Assembly: GCF_000002875.2 (NCBI RefSeq)
Contig: NC_009405.2
Span: forward strand, 152,428 to 216,427
DNA length: 64,000 nt
Reading direction: 5' to 3'
Source of the DNA: Leishmania infantum JPCM5
Taxonomy: Eukaryota > Euglenozoa > Kinetoplastea > Trypanosomatida > Trypanosomatidae
Below are positions 17,770 to 27,386 of this stretch, one piece after another. Made by a program: the position numbers and the translations under genes. Position 1 is the first letter of the stretch. Each line of letters starts with the position of its first letter. The notes below the pieces were generated by a model. It worked only from the letters and a program-made list of their open reading frames with translations, made no database searches and had not been told where the DNA came from.

Positions 17770-19788
17770 CACTAGCACGACGAAACGCGGCGCGGGCACA
17801 GCACAAGGAAATTTCTCTTGAGGGGATGGCAGGCACGGGGTGCACAGAAGAGAGGAGGCGATGGCAATGGGAAGGCGGCGGCGGCGGCGGCTTCACTGAC
17901 AAGGGTGCGAGGTGAAGCTCGTGCGTGTGGGCCAGGCCCAACGTATGGCGTATATGTTGGGCATGTGGCGGATAGAGGAGTTCATGCGGGGGGAGTGAGT
18001 GAAAGAGAGACGGCAGAAAGAGGAAAGGAGAGAAAGGGAGTGGACGAAGAGAAGCGAGCATGTCTGTGTCACCATATCAATCACGCAGCAGGTGGCTAGA
18101 ATGGATGCTTCGTTGTGTGCGGTGCACGTCTTGCTGGTCACCCCATTCGTCGCTAGAAGCTACGGCAATCCTCTGATAGCAGTGTGTTTGTGTGCGCACG
18201 CGTGTCAGCGTGCCCTTCCGCCTCCGTGGCGCGCTTCCCCATCGTCTCACTTGGCTTGAGAGGGCTCCGTGGCGCTGTCTGACCTCACGTTTGCGCGGTT
18301 TGATATCCTGATCGACACTGCGAACGATGTATACGCCGCGGGTGTGCGTGTGTAGGCGCGTGTGGGTGTCTGGAGTGGAGGAGCGCCACGAGAACGAGGG
18401 AGAGGGGGTGCGCACACACATTCGTCAGGTCAAACCCCTCAGCGTTAGAGAGAAACCAACCCACCGTGGGCAACTCCCACGCGAACACAGAAATGTGCGC
18501 TCACGTATTGCACTTGCGGTACGCCGAACAGAGAACCGAGAGAAGGGAGAGGAGAAGGGGCGGCATACGCATGTGCCGACAAGGGCCCGAAACAAAGCAT
18601 GAGAACCATCGGGAAAGCGAAAGCCAACAACAACGACTCCACTGCCGCAGGGGCGCCAGCACACACGTCGAGAGACACACCGAGACCTGCACGCGTTCAA
18701 ACAGAAACACGTAAGCACACAGACGCATGCGGTTGAGGACAACAACGACGACATCACCCCCCCCTCCCCCTCCACCCATCCACCCACGCAGCCCGCCATT
18801 CCGCTCGCCTCCTCACCCGTTTGGCAGCAACCACTGCCGTACAGCTCAGACAGTGAAAGGCATCAAAATTCCCGTTCGGCTTTGCTTTCTTCGTATTTTC
18901 TGTGTTTAGCCGTCCCTCGATTGCACGGTTGTGCGCATGCCGGACTTCGTGCATGGAACGGGGTGGGGGTCGTGCTGTGTGGCTGTCACACATGCACGCA
19001 CGCAGAGAGAGAAAGTGAACTGCAAAAGCCGATGGTGTGCTTTACGACAGGCACTCGTATGTCTAATAAAAAAGACATACAGCACACAATCTTTATATCG
19101 TCTCGCTCTGCTTGCCGGTGGCGGCGTGTCACCCCACACACCTGCCGAAGGCGCCCATTGTCGAATCGGAGACGCACAACAAGGCACAGCGGCACACATC
19201 TGCGTGCGTCAAGTCCATTGCCACGGTGCCAGTGTAGGGAGCAGCTGTCGCGTGCCAGATGCCTCGACAGCCCGCCTTCATACATCGGGTGTGCCTCTTT
19301 CTTGAGGGGAGAAAGCTCGTTGGGGTTGGACGGGCGAGTGTCATCCATAGGGTAAAAGGGTGGCAGATAGTCGGTTTCACATGTACACCGCACCCCACTG
19401 CTTTGCACTCCTGTGTTCGTCATCGTGCAGGCACAGCCTCCATGCTCGGCCCCACCGTTCTCCACCGACCTCTCGCCTTTTCCCTGCTTCACCCTTGTAC
19501 ACAGAGAGATGGTGAGAGGAGAGGGCGAGTGGCTGTGTGTGTGCATGTGAGGAAGTGCGTAGCCGCCCGTTTGTGTGACTGCGGCCTCCTCCCCACCCCC
19601 ACCCATCCCTTTCCCGAGAGGTCTCTGACTTGAACCACACCCGCACCGACGGCGTGAACTACACGGCGACGTCGACTACACGGGAAGAGTTTCTGCTCAG
19701 CGTCCGCCTCTCCTCCCCCCAACCCCTTGGTGAATGAGCGGAAGACACGCGTTTCGCGCACACGCGCGCATCGGTGCACATCTTCGCC
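17770..19788. other. 2.0-kb spacer between lipoyl protein and La genes
   Basis: No gene seen on either strand. It contains a C-rich run near 18758-18784 and pyrimidine-rich minus-strand stretches just upstream of La (17840-17870). It is mostly the long 3' UTR of the lipoyl-protein mRNA. Confidence 0.5.
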
Positions 19789-20973
19789 TTACTCGGCGGC
19801 CTTCTTCGACTTTGGCTTCGGAATGTGCATGGAGCACATGAGCTTCTTCAGCAGGGCCGTGTCGCTGACGCTCTTGTACACAGGGCCGGGCTTGAGAACA
19901 ACGTTGTAGATGTCCCCGCTTACCGCCGCCGGGGCAGCAGGCTTTGCAGCCGCCTTACTCGCCCCATCAGCGGCAGCGGCGGGGGCCGCCTTCTGCTGCA
20001 TCGCTCGCGCCGGCGCGGTGTCGTTGTAGTCGAAACCGGGTTGACCAGAAAAGTCGGACTTCAGGAAACGCCCACCCTTGCCAGAGGGAGCGATGCCGGC
20101 GAGAGCGCTGGGCTCCAGACCAGCAGCAATGCGGGCCACGCTTGGGCCACTAGCCGCCACCGCCGCATCGAGCGAGCCACCGTAGTGCTTGGCAGACGCG
20201 GCCGATGCAGCCGGTCGAGCTGACGCAGCAGCAGCAGCGGCGGCAGAAGGGTCAGCGGCGGAGGCCGGCGGCCCGCCAACTGCATCCTCGGGGTAGTAGT
20301 TGGCAACCTTCTCTACATCGGCAGCGTTGCTCACCATCACAGCAATCGTCTTGGCGACGGGGGCAGACTGGCCGTTCCCGCAGTATATCTTGGCGAGGTA
20401 GCCGCTCTCGAAGGTGTTCGTGTAGTCCACTACCGCCTTGTCCGTCTGGATGGTGCAGAAGACCTCGCTCTCCTTCACGAGCTCGCCAACCTTCTTCTTC
20501 CATTCGACCACCGTGCCTGTCTCCATCGACGGGGAGAGGGCCGGCATGAAGACGGGCTCACAGGTGACGCCTTCCGGCACCTCAGAGGAGGCACCACCAG
20601 CGGCCGGCGCAGCGGCAACAGCAGCAGCGGCGGGTGCCTCCGCGTCCGCGGCAGGCACCTCGCCCTCAGGCGTGTACTCGTCCGCCTTACTGACATCCGC
20701 GGCGTCGCTCACCATCACAGCAATCGTCTTGGCGACGGGGGCAGACTGGCCGTTCCCGCAGTATATCTTGGCGAGGTAGCCGCTCTCGAAGGTGTTCGTG
20801 TAGTCCACTACCGCCTTGTCCGTCTGGATGGTGCAGAAGACCTCGCTCTCCTTCACGAGCTCGCCAACCTTCTTCTTCCATTCGACCACCGTGCCTGTCT
20901 CCATCGACGGGGAGAGGGCCGGCATGAAGACGGGCTCGAAGTTCACGAGCCAGAGCAGCGTGCGCCGCATCAT
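19789..20973 (-). CDS. E3-binding-protein-like (protein X) with two lipoyl domains, no acyltransferase domain
   Basis: A 394-residue protein related to dihydrolipoamide acyltransferase. A very short basic N-terminus (MMRRTLLWLVN) may be the mitochondrial import signal. Two lipoyl domains follow at about 12-88 and 138-214, each with MPALSPSM and a lipoylation-type lysine in TDKAV (Lys53 and Lys179). A peripheral-subunit (E3)-binding domain lies at about 275-308 (PSVARIAAGLE...GKGGRFLKSDF). Ala/Pro-rich linkers separate the parts. The rest (about 320-394) lacks the HxxxDG catalytic motif and is far too short for an acyltransferase core. This resembles the E3-binding protein of pyruvate dehydrogenase, which tethers dihydrolipoamide dehydrogenase. 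The two lipoyl domains are encoded by a 231-bp repeat with no difference seen. Confidence 0.88.
   Translation of the reverse strand: MMRRTLLWLVNFEPVFMPALSPSMETGTVVEWKKKVGELVKESEVFCTIQTDKAVVDYTNTFESGYLAKIYCGNGQSAPVAKTIAVMVSDAADVSKADEYTPEGEVPAADAEAPAAAAVAAAPAAGGASSEVPEGVTCEPVFMPALSPSMETGTVVEWKKKVGELVKESEVFCTIQTDKAVVDYTNTFESGYLAKIYCGNGQSAPVAKTIAVMVSNAADVEKVANYYPEDAVGGPPASAADPSAAAAAAASARPAASAASAKHYGGSLDAAVAASGPSVARIAAGLEPSALAGIAPSGKGGRFLKSDFSGQPGFDYNDTAPARAMQQKAAPAAAADGASKAAAKPAAPAAVSGDIYNVVLKPGPVYKSVSDTALLKKLMCSMHIPKPKSKKAAE
20329..20559 (-). repeat. Lipoyl-domain internal repeat, unit 2 (identical to 20707-20937)
   Basis: 231 nt match the unit at 20707-20937 base for base on reading both, with a 378-nt (126-codon) offset. 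They encode the second lipoyl domain. Flanking linker sequence diverges at once on both sides. Confidence 0.95.
20707..20937 (-). repeat. Lipoyl-domain internal repeat, unit 1
   Basis: The partner of 20329-20559 and the sequence of the first lipoyl domain. Identity extends through synonymous positions, which implies recent duplication or conversion rather than protein-level constraint. Confidence 0.95.
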
Positions 20974-21418
20974 ATTTCCCTGCTCTTTCTTCTCAAGGTT
21001 GTGGATGGCGGTTATGGCGGCACTTACCGCTGATAAGTATCGTCGCCTCTTGTGCTTCGTCGAGTGGGTGAGCAAGTGCGAAGTGGCTGATGAGCAAGAC
21101 TGTGCGTGCAGACACACCCGCACGCGAGAGGGAGAGAGAGAGGGGGGCGATATCGAGGGCGGGAGAAGAATAGACCGCGCTTAAGGGATATGTGAACGGG
21201 AAAGAGCTGCTAATAAACAATTAGAAGTAGAATGGAGATGAAGCCAGTGTTGATCATCGACTGGGCGCAATGCACAAGTCGGGTATGCGCCGTTGGCAAC
21301 AGGGGGGAGGAGGGAGAGGAAGTGTTGGGTATGATGAGAGACAGCAGGAAGCACACGCGCAGCACCAACACCACAACAACAGCTATCTGCCGAGTCTGCG
21401 CGACTGTAGTGTGTGTAT

Positions 21419-21449
<31 letters not shown>

Positions 21450-22101
21450 GTCGTTGTGGCGCGTCAGAGGAAGAGAGGGGAAGAGGGGGAAGGGGGCGAT
21501 GCGCGCGGGAGGGGGGAGGTACGCGCCGAGTGAACAACCCCCTCGATGCAGCCGACTCCCTCGCCTCTCTCACCACCACCACCACCACACACACACACAG
21601 AGACACCGGGCCTCCCTCTTGATTACTTTATGTTTTGTGTACGATCAGCTCCCCCACTCAGAGGAGGGGAGGGCCAAAACAACGACGCAGAGACAGGGAG
21701 AGCACCAGAGAAAGAAAGAGAGTTTGGCAACCATACCACACACACGCACACACTCACGGACACACAGGCACACGGACACCTACACAGCCACAAGAAGACG
21801 CCCTTCATAGAGATGGAAGAGAGAGCGCCGTGGCAGAGCAAGGTGCGTGTGGTCCAATAAGCAGAGGGAAAGGGTGAGGAGAAGATCAGGATGCGGATGT
21901 AAGGGGCGGTCAGAGAAGGTGCAGCGAAGCAGAAACACATACGCCGACGTACTCTCGCCCGCCCACCCACCCCCCGTGATGCGCCTTGAGGTGAGCGCAC
22001 ACCGTCTTCTTACGCGCAATTGTGAGTGTGTGTGTGTGCCTGTGTGCGGAGGATGCGATGCCTGCTGCTTCGCTGCCCCCTCTTCTTCTCGTCCTCTCCT
22101 T
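20974..22101. other. Spacer between SNARE and lipoyl-protein genes
   Basis: No gene seen. It holds TG and CA repeats at about 21422-21450 and 21580-21600, with AG-rich plus-strand stretches that are pyrimidine tracts on the minus strand (21120-21160). Confidence 0.5.
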
Positions 22102-22392
22102 TCAAATGGCCAGCAGTAGTATGATGATGACGACTAGGAGCAGCACAACGGAGTAGAACCCGCGATTCTCGCTCTCCCTGAGCAGTTGGATGACGTTCTG
22201 GTTCTGCCGCCGACTCTCGTCTGCTGTGCGGGTCACATTGCCATGCAGACGGTCCAGCATGTCGTCCTGTTCGCCGAGGTCGTTGCCGATCTGAATCGCG
22301 TAGTGTCGCGTGTTCATCACAGAGGCGTGCAGCTGATCGAGCAGCTGATCCTGCGTGCGCAAGTCATCCTGCTGGGCAAAGGTGCGCTCCAT
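22102..22392 (-). CDS. Short tail-anchored SNARE (Bet1/Qc type)
   Basis: A 96-residue protein made of one SNARE helix and a C-terminal anchor. Heptad-patterned residues run from about 8 to 72 and include HYAIQIGNDLGEQDDMLDRL, which matches the conserved centre of Qc SNAREs (compare syntaxin-8 and Bet1). Residues 79-96 are an uninterrupted hydrophobic segment (SVVLLLVVIIILLLAI) at the very C-terminus. It would sit on ER-Golgi or endosomal membranes and take part in vesicle fusion. There is no N-terminal regulatory domain, as in Bet1 (about 120 residues). The zero-layer residue is unclear: the string before IG is AIQ, closer to Bet1 than to syntaxin-6/8. The ATG at 22392 is the first Met of the SNARE-like part. 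Confidence 0.87.
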   Translation of the reverse strand: MERTFAQQDDLRTQDQLLDQLHASVMNTRHYAIQIGNDLGEQDDMLDRLHGNVTRTADESRRQNQNVIQLLRESENRGFYSVVLLLVVIIILLLAI

Positions 22393-23929
22393 GATGGCGA
22401 TGCGGAGGAGAGATCTGCTCGCAAAATACGCACGTGCGCAGATCCCGATGGCGAGATGAAGGAACTGGCAGACGGAGGGAGCGAAGGAGAGCCAGTTGCG
22501 CGTTCGTGCTTCTCTCAGTGCGCGAGTTTGTGCTGGTATGGGCTTTGTGGCTAAAGAGAGCATGGAGTGAGAGTGAGGATGAGGGTGAGAGCAGAAGCAG
22601 CGGAAAAGGGGAGGAGTGCCAGGGGTGCAGATGTTGGGCTAGTGCTGGCGCACACACACGCACGCCACGCAAGTCTCTCTCTTCAAAGAGACACGCACTC
22701 ACAAACACGGAAAGAGAGGGAGTGAACAAGGCCGCATATGGTTGTCCAGCGGTGTGGACGAGGACATCGTGCGGCGATACATCTATGGGGACTGGGCATG
22801 GCAATGACAGCGGTGTCACTCGCGAGAAGATGTACAGAAGTGAAGCAATGAAACGGTACAAACAACGGCCACCCACAACGCCTGGCCCACTTCTTCCCCT
22901 TCGCCACCGTTCCCCCCATCCACCCGCCCCCTCATCCATGCCTCCAATGGCACAACCGATCAGGGGACCAGTCTGAAGGGAGGGGGGATGGATGGGGCAA
23001 CGACGTGATGAGGATGTGAAATGGAAGAGAAGCGGGCAAAGGGGGCGAAGACGACGCGCGCTACAAGCTGAAGAGGAGAGAGAGTACACAGATCGATGTT
23101 ACATGCAGCAGCACATAACGGTGAAGACAGTCGAAGTTGTAGTGATACACAGGTGACGTACAGTTAAGAGGGAGTGGGGAGACGGACACAGAGAGAGAGG
23201 GTGACGGAGTATCGATGGAAGCAGAAGGGAGGGGAGGAAGGAGCAGGATGTCTCTGTGCATGCCGCCGCACACACACACGCACGGGACCCAGCCTGGTCA
23301 CCCCGCCCATGGTTGCCGTCTTGTAATCCTCCCGTGAGTGAGCAAATTTCTTATGGTACTCTATGCTGATGCGCGCATCTGCCGACCTCTCTCCCCTCCC
23401 CTCACCTCACTCCCGCCACCGACACACACACACACACACAAGCGTTCCCATCCTTCACTGCTGAACGAAAGGATGTTGCGGGCAGAGAGTAGAGTGTGGA
23501 GGTTGGAGGGGGCGAGAGAGAGGGAGAAGGAAAGAAAGAACGACGCCGCTTCTATGACCGCAGCCAACTGTTGGCTGGTGTGGGTGGCACGCCTGTGTCA
23601 TCCATGCGAGCGATGCGCACATGAGGGTTGGGCGCACCATCTCAAGGTAGGTCTGTGAGAAAGGAAGAGCTTCGAGTGCGTTCTCGTGCACAGATATAGA
23701 GGAAGGTGAGTGCACGCGATGTTGGCAGCACCGTCGCATTGCAGATCACATCCGCGCATGGGCATAGTCCACCCTATCCCGTGTCCGCGATTGCCGCAGC
23801 GAATTCGAAAGCCACGCCGCCTCGCGCAGAAGAGAGGGTCAGTGGGAGAAGATAGAGCACAAGCTGCATGCACACCCTCTTTTAAGCCCACTGCGGTGCC
23901 GCGTGTGTCACATGGCGACTCAGGGCAGC
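22393..23929. other. 1.5-kb spacer between HMG-like and SNARE genes
   Basis: No gene supported. A CA run at 23423-23440 and AG-rich plus-strand runs (23180-23240, 23505-23545) are visible. Confidence 0.5.
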
Positions 23930-25255
23930 CTAGCCACGCATGTAGAAGCGCTTCTGCCGCCGCGTCTTGCGCGCCCACTCCTCCGCCGCGATGGGCAGCC
24001 ACTCCTTCACGACGAGCTGTACGCCGCCGCGCGGCGTCTTGGCCGACCTCTTTGCCTTTGAGCTGCCGCTGCTGCGGTCACTGTTGGGCGACATAAACGG
24101 CAAGTTTAAGGCCATCTCCATCTCGTGCAGACTGGCCTCGGCAAACTGGCAGAAGGCGTCCCGTTCGGCGTCAGGCAGCTGAAGCTCCTCCGCCAGAGCA
24201 GCCACGGCAGCCTTGTCAGCCGCACGAAGAGCAGGCTGACGCCGCGGTTGGGGTGGCGGCGCCACGGGCTGGGATCGAGAGCGGGAGATGACGCTACTGC
24301 CAGCGCGGTTGTTGACACATGCGGCGGTCTTTGACGCGCTGTGCTCGCGCTTCGCGCTTCGCGGTAGAGTGGAGGGCTGTGTGGCTGCAGCCGTTGGCGA
24401 TGACAGCGACGTCAATGGGGGCACTGGTGCTCTCGCTGACGCCGTCGCTGTCCTACGCTGCACTTGGAGTTGCTTGCCGGCGGAGCGGAGCACCTGGGGC
24501 ACCGGACTCTTGCCTGTCGCGGCCGCTGAAGGCTTGGGCTGAAACCCACGCCCATGCCGGGGCAGCGGTGCATGGGCGCGCACTCGTACACCCGCATCGC
24601 CGGATGCTGTGTTCCTTCGAGTTGCTTTTAGCGTTCCGCCAACTCTGCGTTTGGGCACCGCGGTTGTCGCTTCAGTCGCTCGAGCATCGTTGCCCTCCAC
24701 GTCGGCGGCACGAGGCGGTAGGTGAGGTCGGAAGATCGCGGCAAGCTCGTTGTATGCCTCCTTCTTGCGTGGCGGCACGATGGCCCAGGTGCTGGAGAGG
24801 TCCGCGATGAGAATGGGAAGGGGCACATTGAGCCGGTTCGGGTCCGCCACGAGACACCCCATGACGTACACCGTGAACCCGCTCACCTGCTCTGGCAGGA
24901 TGCCGTAAGCAAGGAAGACGTCCACCGACGGAGGCGAGACGAGCTGGGAAGCTGCCATCAGATCCGTGTTCGTGAGGTACTTGAGGTGCTCACGGGTTCC
25001 CTTGAGCACCTGCTGCTTCAGCCGCTCCCGGCAGTGCTCCTCCATAATCATCAAGCGCCGCACGTGCGTCTCATGGGCGACAATCTCACGCGCCCACCGA
25101 CGCTGCGCCGTCTTCATGACACGCAGGTAGACCTCCAGCTCCTCCACGGCCTGCTTGCCGGCTGCCGAGCTCGTACCAGTCACCGGAGCAGCACTTCTCG
25201 GCTTGGCGGCGGCGTGGCACGCGACCTTCGTCAGCTGGTACGCGCTGCTGCGCAT
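23930..25255 (-). CDS. HMG-box-like protein, probably organellar, conserved hypothetical
   Basis: A 441-residue protein without a confident family. The N-terminus (MRSSAYQLTKVACHAAAKPR) is basic, Ser/Ala-rich and free of acidic residues, so a mitochondrial presequence is plausible. Residues about 36-100 are strongly helical and charged, possibly coiled coil. Residues about 124-176 carry an HMG-box-like pattern: SGFTVYVMGCL, then LSSTWAIVPPRKKEAYNELA, where the Trp and the Lys-x-x-Tyr spacing match HMG helix 2-3. A long Ser/Pro/Arg-rich linker (about 190-350) leads to a basic, aromatic end (EEWARKTRRQKRFYMRG). If organellar, a DNA/RNA packaging or ribosome-assembly role would fit, but this is inference. 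The ATG at 25255 follows an in-frame His/Thr/Pro-rich stretch judged untranslated. Confidence 0.78.
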   Translation of the reverse strand: MRSSAYQLTKVACHAAAKPRSAAPVTGTSSAAGKQAVEELEVYLRVMKTAQRRWAREIVAHETHVRRLMIMEEHCRERLKQQVLKGTREHLKYLTNTDLMAASQLVSPPSVDVFLAYGILPEQVSGFTVYVMGCLVADPNRLNVPLPILIADLSSTWAIVPPRKKEAYNELAAIFRPHLPPRAADVEGNDARATEATTAVPKRRVGGTLKATRRNTASGDAGVRVRAHAPLPRHGRGFQPKPSAAATGKSPVPQVLRSAGKQLQVQRRTATASARAPVPPLTSLSSPTAAATQPSTLPRSAKREHSASKTAACVNNRAGSSVISRSRSQPVAPPPQPRRQPALRAADKAAVAALAEELQLPDAERDAFCQFAEASLHEMEMALNLPFMSPNSDRSSGSSKAKRSAKTPRGGVQLVVKEWLPIAAEEWARKTRRQKRFYMRG

Positions 25256-25762
25256 CCTTTCGACGAGCGGAGACAGTAATGCGCGCAGCGGTTGGTTCGA
25301 CGAGCTCCCCCAGGTCTCTGCGTATGTGGGTATGAGGATGCGTGCCCGTGGGTGTGTGTGTGTGTGTGTCGACGGTGCCGGACAGAGAGAGAGATGTAGA
25401 GATGTAGAGAAACGGAGAAACGGAGAACGAGCTGGAACCTCACACACACGCACGCACACGCGCACACAGGCAACTACGTTTGGCCTAGGCCCGCGTTTGA
25501 TGGCTGTTGTGTGTGTGTGTGTGACTGCTCTTTGTTCTCACGGCTATGATGTCCGTACAGAGGTGTCGATGGTCGAACACGATCAACAGAGACACAGGAC
25601 AGGAAGGGGGAGGGGGGAGGGGAGGGAAGCTGGTGACGAAAGAGGAAGAGAAGGAAGGAGAGGCTTGGCAGCACTGCCGCTCCCGTGCCGCTGTCGCTGC
25701 GAGTGCGATAGACAATTTGAAGAGAGAGGAGAGACAAAATTCCGGCCTACGGAGACCAGTAC

Positions 25763-25804
<42 letters not shown>

Positions 25805-25991
25805 TGTCGGAAGGGGAACGTATCCAGGTCTGCGCTGTCTTCTTCAGCTTCTTTCGATCTACGTCCTCCGTGAACAACTTGAGGGCCAGCACGCCTAGGC
25901 GCAAACGCGCACACGCATACACATATTCGCATATGCATATGTAGACTGCTTCTATGGCCTGCCCCGCAGCTTCGCACCTCCGCCCACAAGC
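25256..25991. other. Spacer between CID and HMG-like genes
   Basis: No gene. It contains a TG array (25765-25803), a shorter TG run (25508-25522), a G-rich tract with single-A spacers (25606-25626), and AG-rich plus-strand sequence (25384-25430) that gives a splice-type pyrimidine tract on the minus strand. Confidence 0.55.
25765..25803. repeat. (GT)19 microsatellite
   Basis: 39 nt of uninterrupted GT repeat in the spacer. Confidence 0.93.
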
Positions 25992-27386
25992 TTAGACCCC
26001 TTCGCGTGTCCGCTTGCGGCCCCTGTCCGTAATGCCACGGCTAGCGTACTGCGAGATGTCGGCCATGTCCTGCGCGTTCACCCACTCTTGTTGGCGAGGG
26101 AAGTGCAGCCGCACCGCACCGCCTTGCATTTGCCGTGCCGGCGGGATTCGAAACGGCCGCTGCGCATTCGCCTCTGCTTTGGGGTAGTAGGATGTGTAGA
26201 AGGCGCTGCCTCCCGAAGGCCCGCCGTGCCCTGCCTTGCGCTGAAGCGTGCCGAAGCCAGTGCCGCGTTGACCAAGCGCCTGCCTCGCGTAGATGTCCGA
26301 GAAGATGGGGCTCACATAGCGGACGACCGTGGTGGCGGCGCTGTGGTGAACACCCGCACCAGCGACGCCGGCAGCGGCAGCACGGCCTCCTGCGCTGAGT
26401 CCGGCCGCCCCCTCACTAGCGGCGACGTGTAACTGATCGAGCAGCTTCCCTAGGGTTTCTCTGGCGTGCCCGTTCGACGCCGGGTCGGCTCCTTCCTTGA
26501 CTCCCGCGCCGCCACCTGCGCTGGCCGCTCGGTTGGGAGACGACGACGACGCCATCGTCACCTCGCGGCGCAGCTCTTTCAGCAGGTCCTCGAAGAACGC
26601 AAGGGACGTGCGGGATGGCGCGCGGAAGTGCTGCGAGCGCACGAGCTCCAGGTACAAGGCGGCCCGCGCGGGCTGCAGACTCTCCAGGGTGGACAGGCAC
26701 GCCTGCAAAGTGGACCGGAACGCCCGCGCCTGGGCTGCTGTGAAAGACGGGGTCGGCACCGAGTATGATGCGGAGGGAGACGCCATGACAGCGGTGGTAG
26801 CAGCGGTTGCGGTGACGGTGGTGGACGGCGACGGCTGTCCGCTTGTCGTGGCTGCCGCTGCGATCGCCAAAGATGACGAGGATGTCCCTGCAGTGGATGT
26901 TGCGTTGCTTGAGACTCCCGTCACGCTCGCGGCCTCTGCTGCCTCCGCCTTGGCAGTCCCCTTCTCCATCGCCGTAAGCAGCTCCGTGATCAGCGGCTCG
27001 GGTACAAGCCGGCGTTGCTTCCATCGGCGCACAAGCCGCAAGCACTTCTCACGCCACGCCGGCTGGCCCGCCCCGTGGACAGACATGAAGGCGGCGGGAG
27101 CCAACGTCCAAAACTCGGCGAGGATGGCCTCCAGCGCCTGATCAGCCTCACTCGATGTGGAAGGCGAGGCGGAGGCGGTACGCGCGAGTGTAGCGTCCAG
27201 CAAGCACAGTACCGGAAAGCACGACTCGACCCGGTCACTGGTAAAGCGCTGCGCCATGGCGACGGCAATGCGGTGCGGCACGACACGCGCTTGCAGCACA
27301 GCCGCACTCGCGGTGTCCTGCACGTGCGCGATCTTTTCCTTGGACTCCCTCTGCAGCTCATCGAGGGTAGCCTGAAACGCGTCCAT
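25992..27386 (-). CDS. CID-domain protein (RNA polymerase II CTD-interaction-like)
   Basis: A 464-residue protein whose first ~140 residues fit the CTD-interacting domain (CID) fold seen in Pcf11, Nrd1 and RPRD1. There are eight-helix-like hydrophobic spacings, a central SCFPVLCLLDATLA string equivalent to the helix that reads LYLANDVIQ in RPRD1, and a closing CLRLVRRWKQRRLVPEPLI, equivalent to LLNIWQERSVY. A Ser/Thr/Ala-rich linker follows (about 145-235), then a second helical block (about 250-310). The C-terminus is basic (GITDRGRKRTREGV) and likely nuclear. Pol II CTD in trypanosomatids lacks heptads, so what this domain binds is open. The ATG at 27386 starts the CID directly; a long in-frame upstream ORF is rich in Pro/Ser/Leu and looks untranslated. 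Confidence 0.72.
   Translation of the reverse strand: MDAFQATLDELQRESKEKIAHVQDTASAAVLQARVVPHRIAVAMAQRFTSDRVESCFPVLCLLDATLARTASASPSTSSEADQALEAILAEFWTLAPAAFMSVHGAGQPAWREKCLRLVRRWKQRRLVPEPLITELLTAMEKGTAKAEAAEAASVTGVSSNATSTAGTSSSSLAIAAAATTSGQPSPSTTVTATAATTAVMASPSASYSVPTPSFTAAQARAFRSTLQACLSTLESLQPARAALYLELVRSQHFRAPSRTSLAFFEDLLKELRREVTMASSSSPNRAASAGGGAGVKEGADPASNGHARETLGKLLDQLHVAASEGAAGLSAGGRAAAAGVAGAGVHHSAATTVVRYVSPIFSDIYARQALGQRGTGFGTLQRKAGHGGPSGGSAFYTSYYPKAEANAQRPFRIPPARQMQGGAVRLHFPRQQEWVNAQDMADISQYASRGITDRGRKRTREGV

Noticed and set aside
16636..17775. 379-codon plus-strand ORF opposite La
   Set aside because: Arg/Leu/His-rich shadow; the minus strand encodes a clear La protein.
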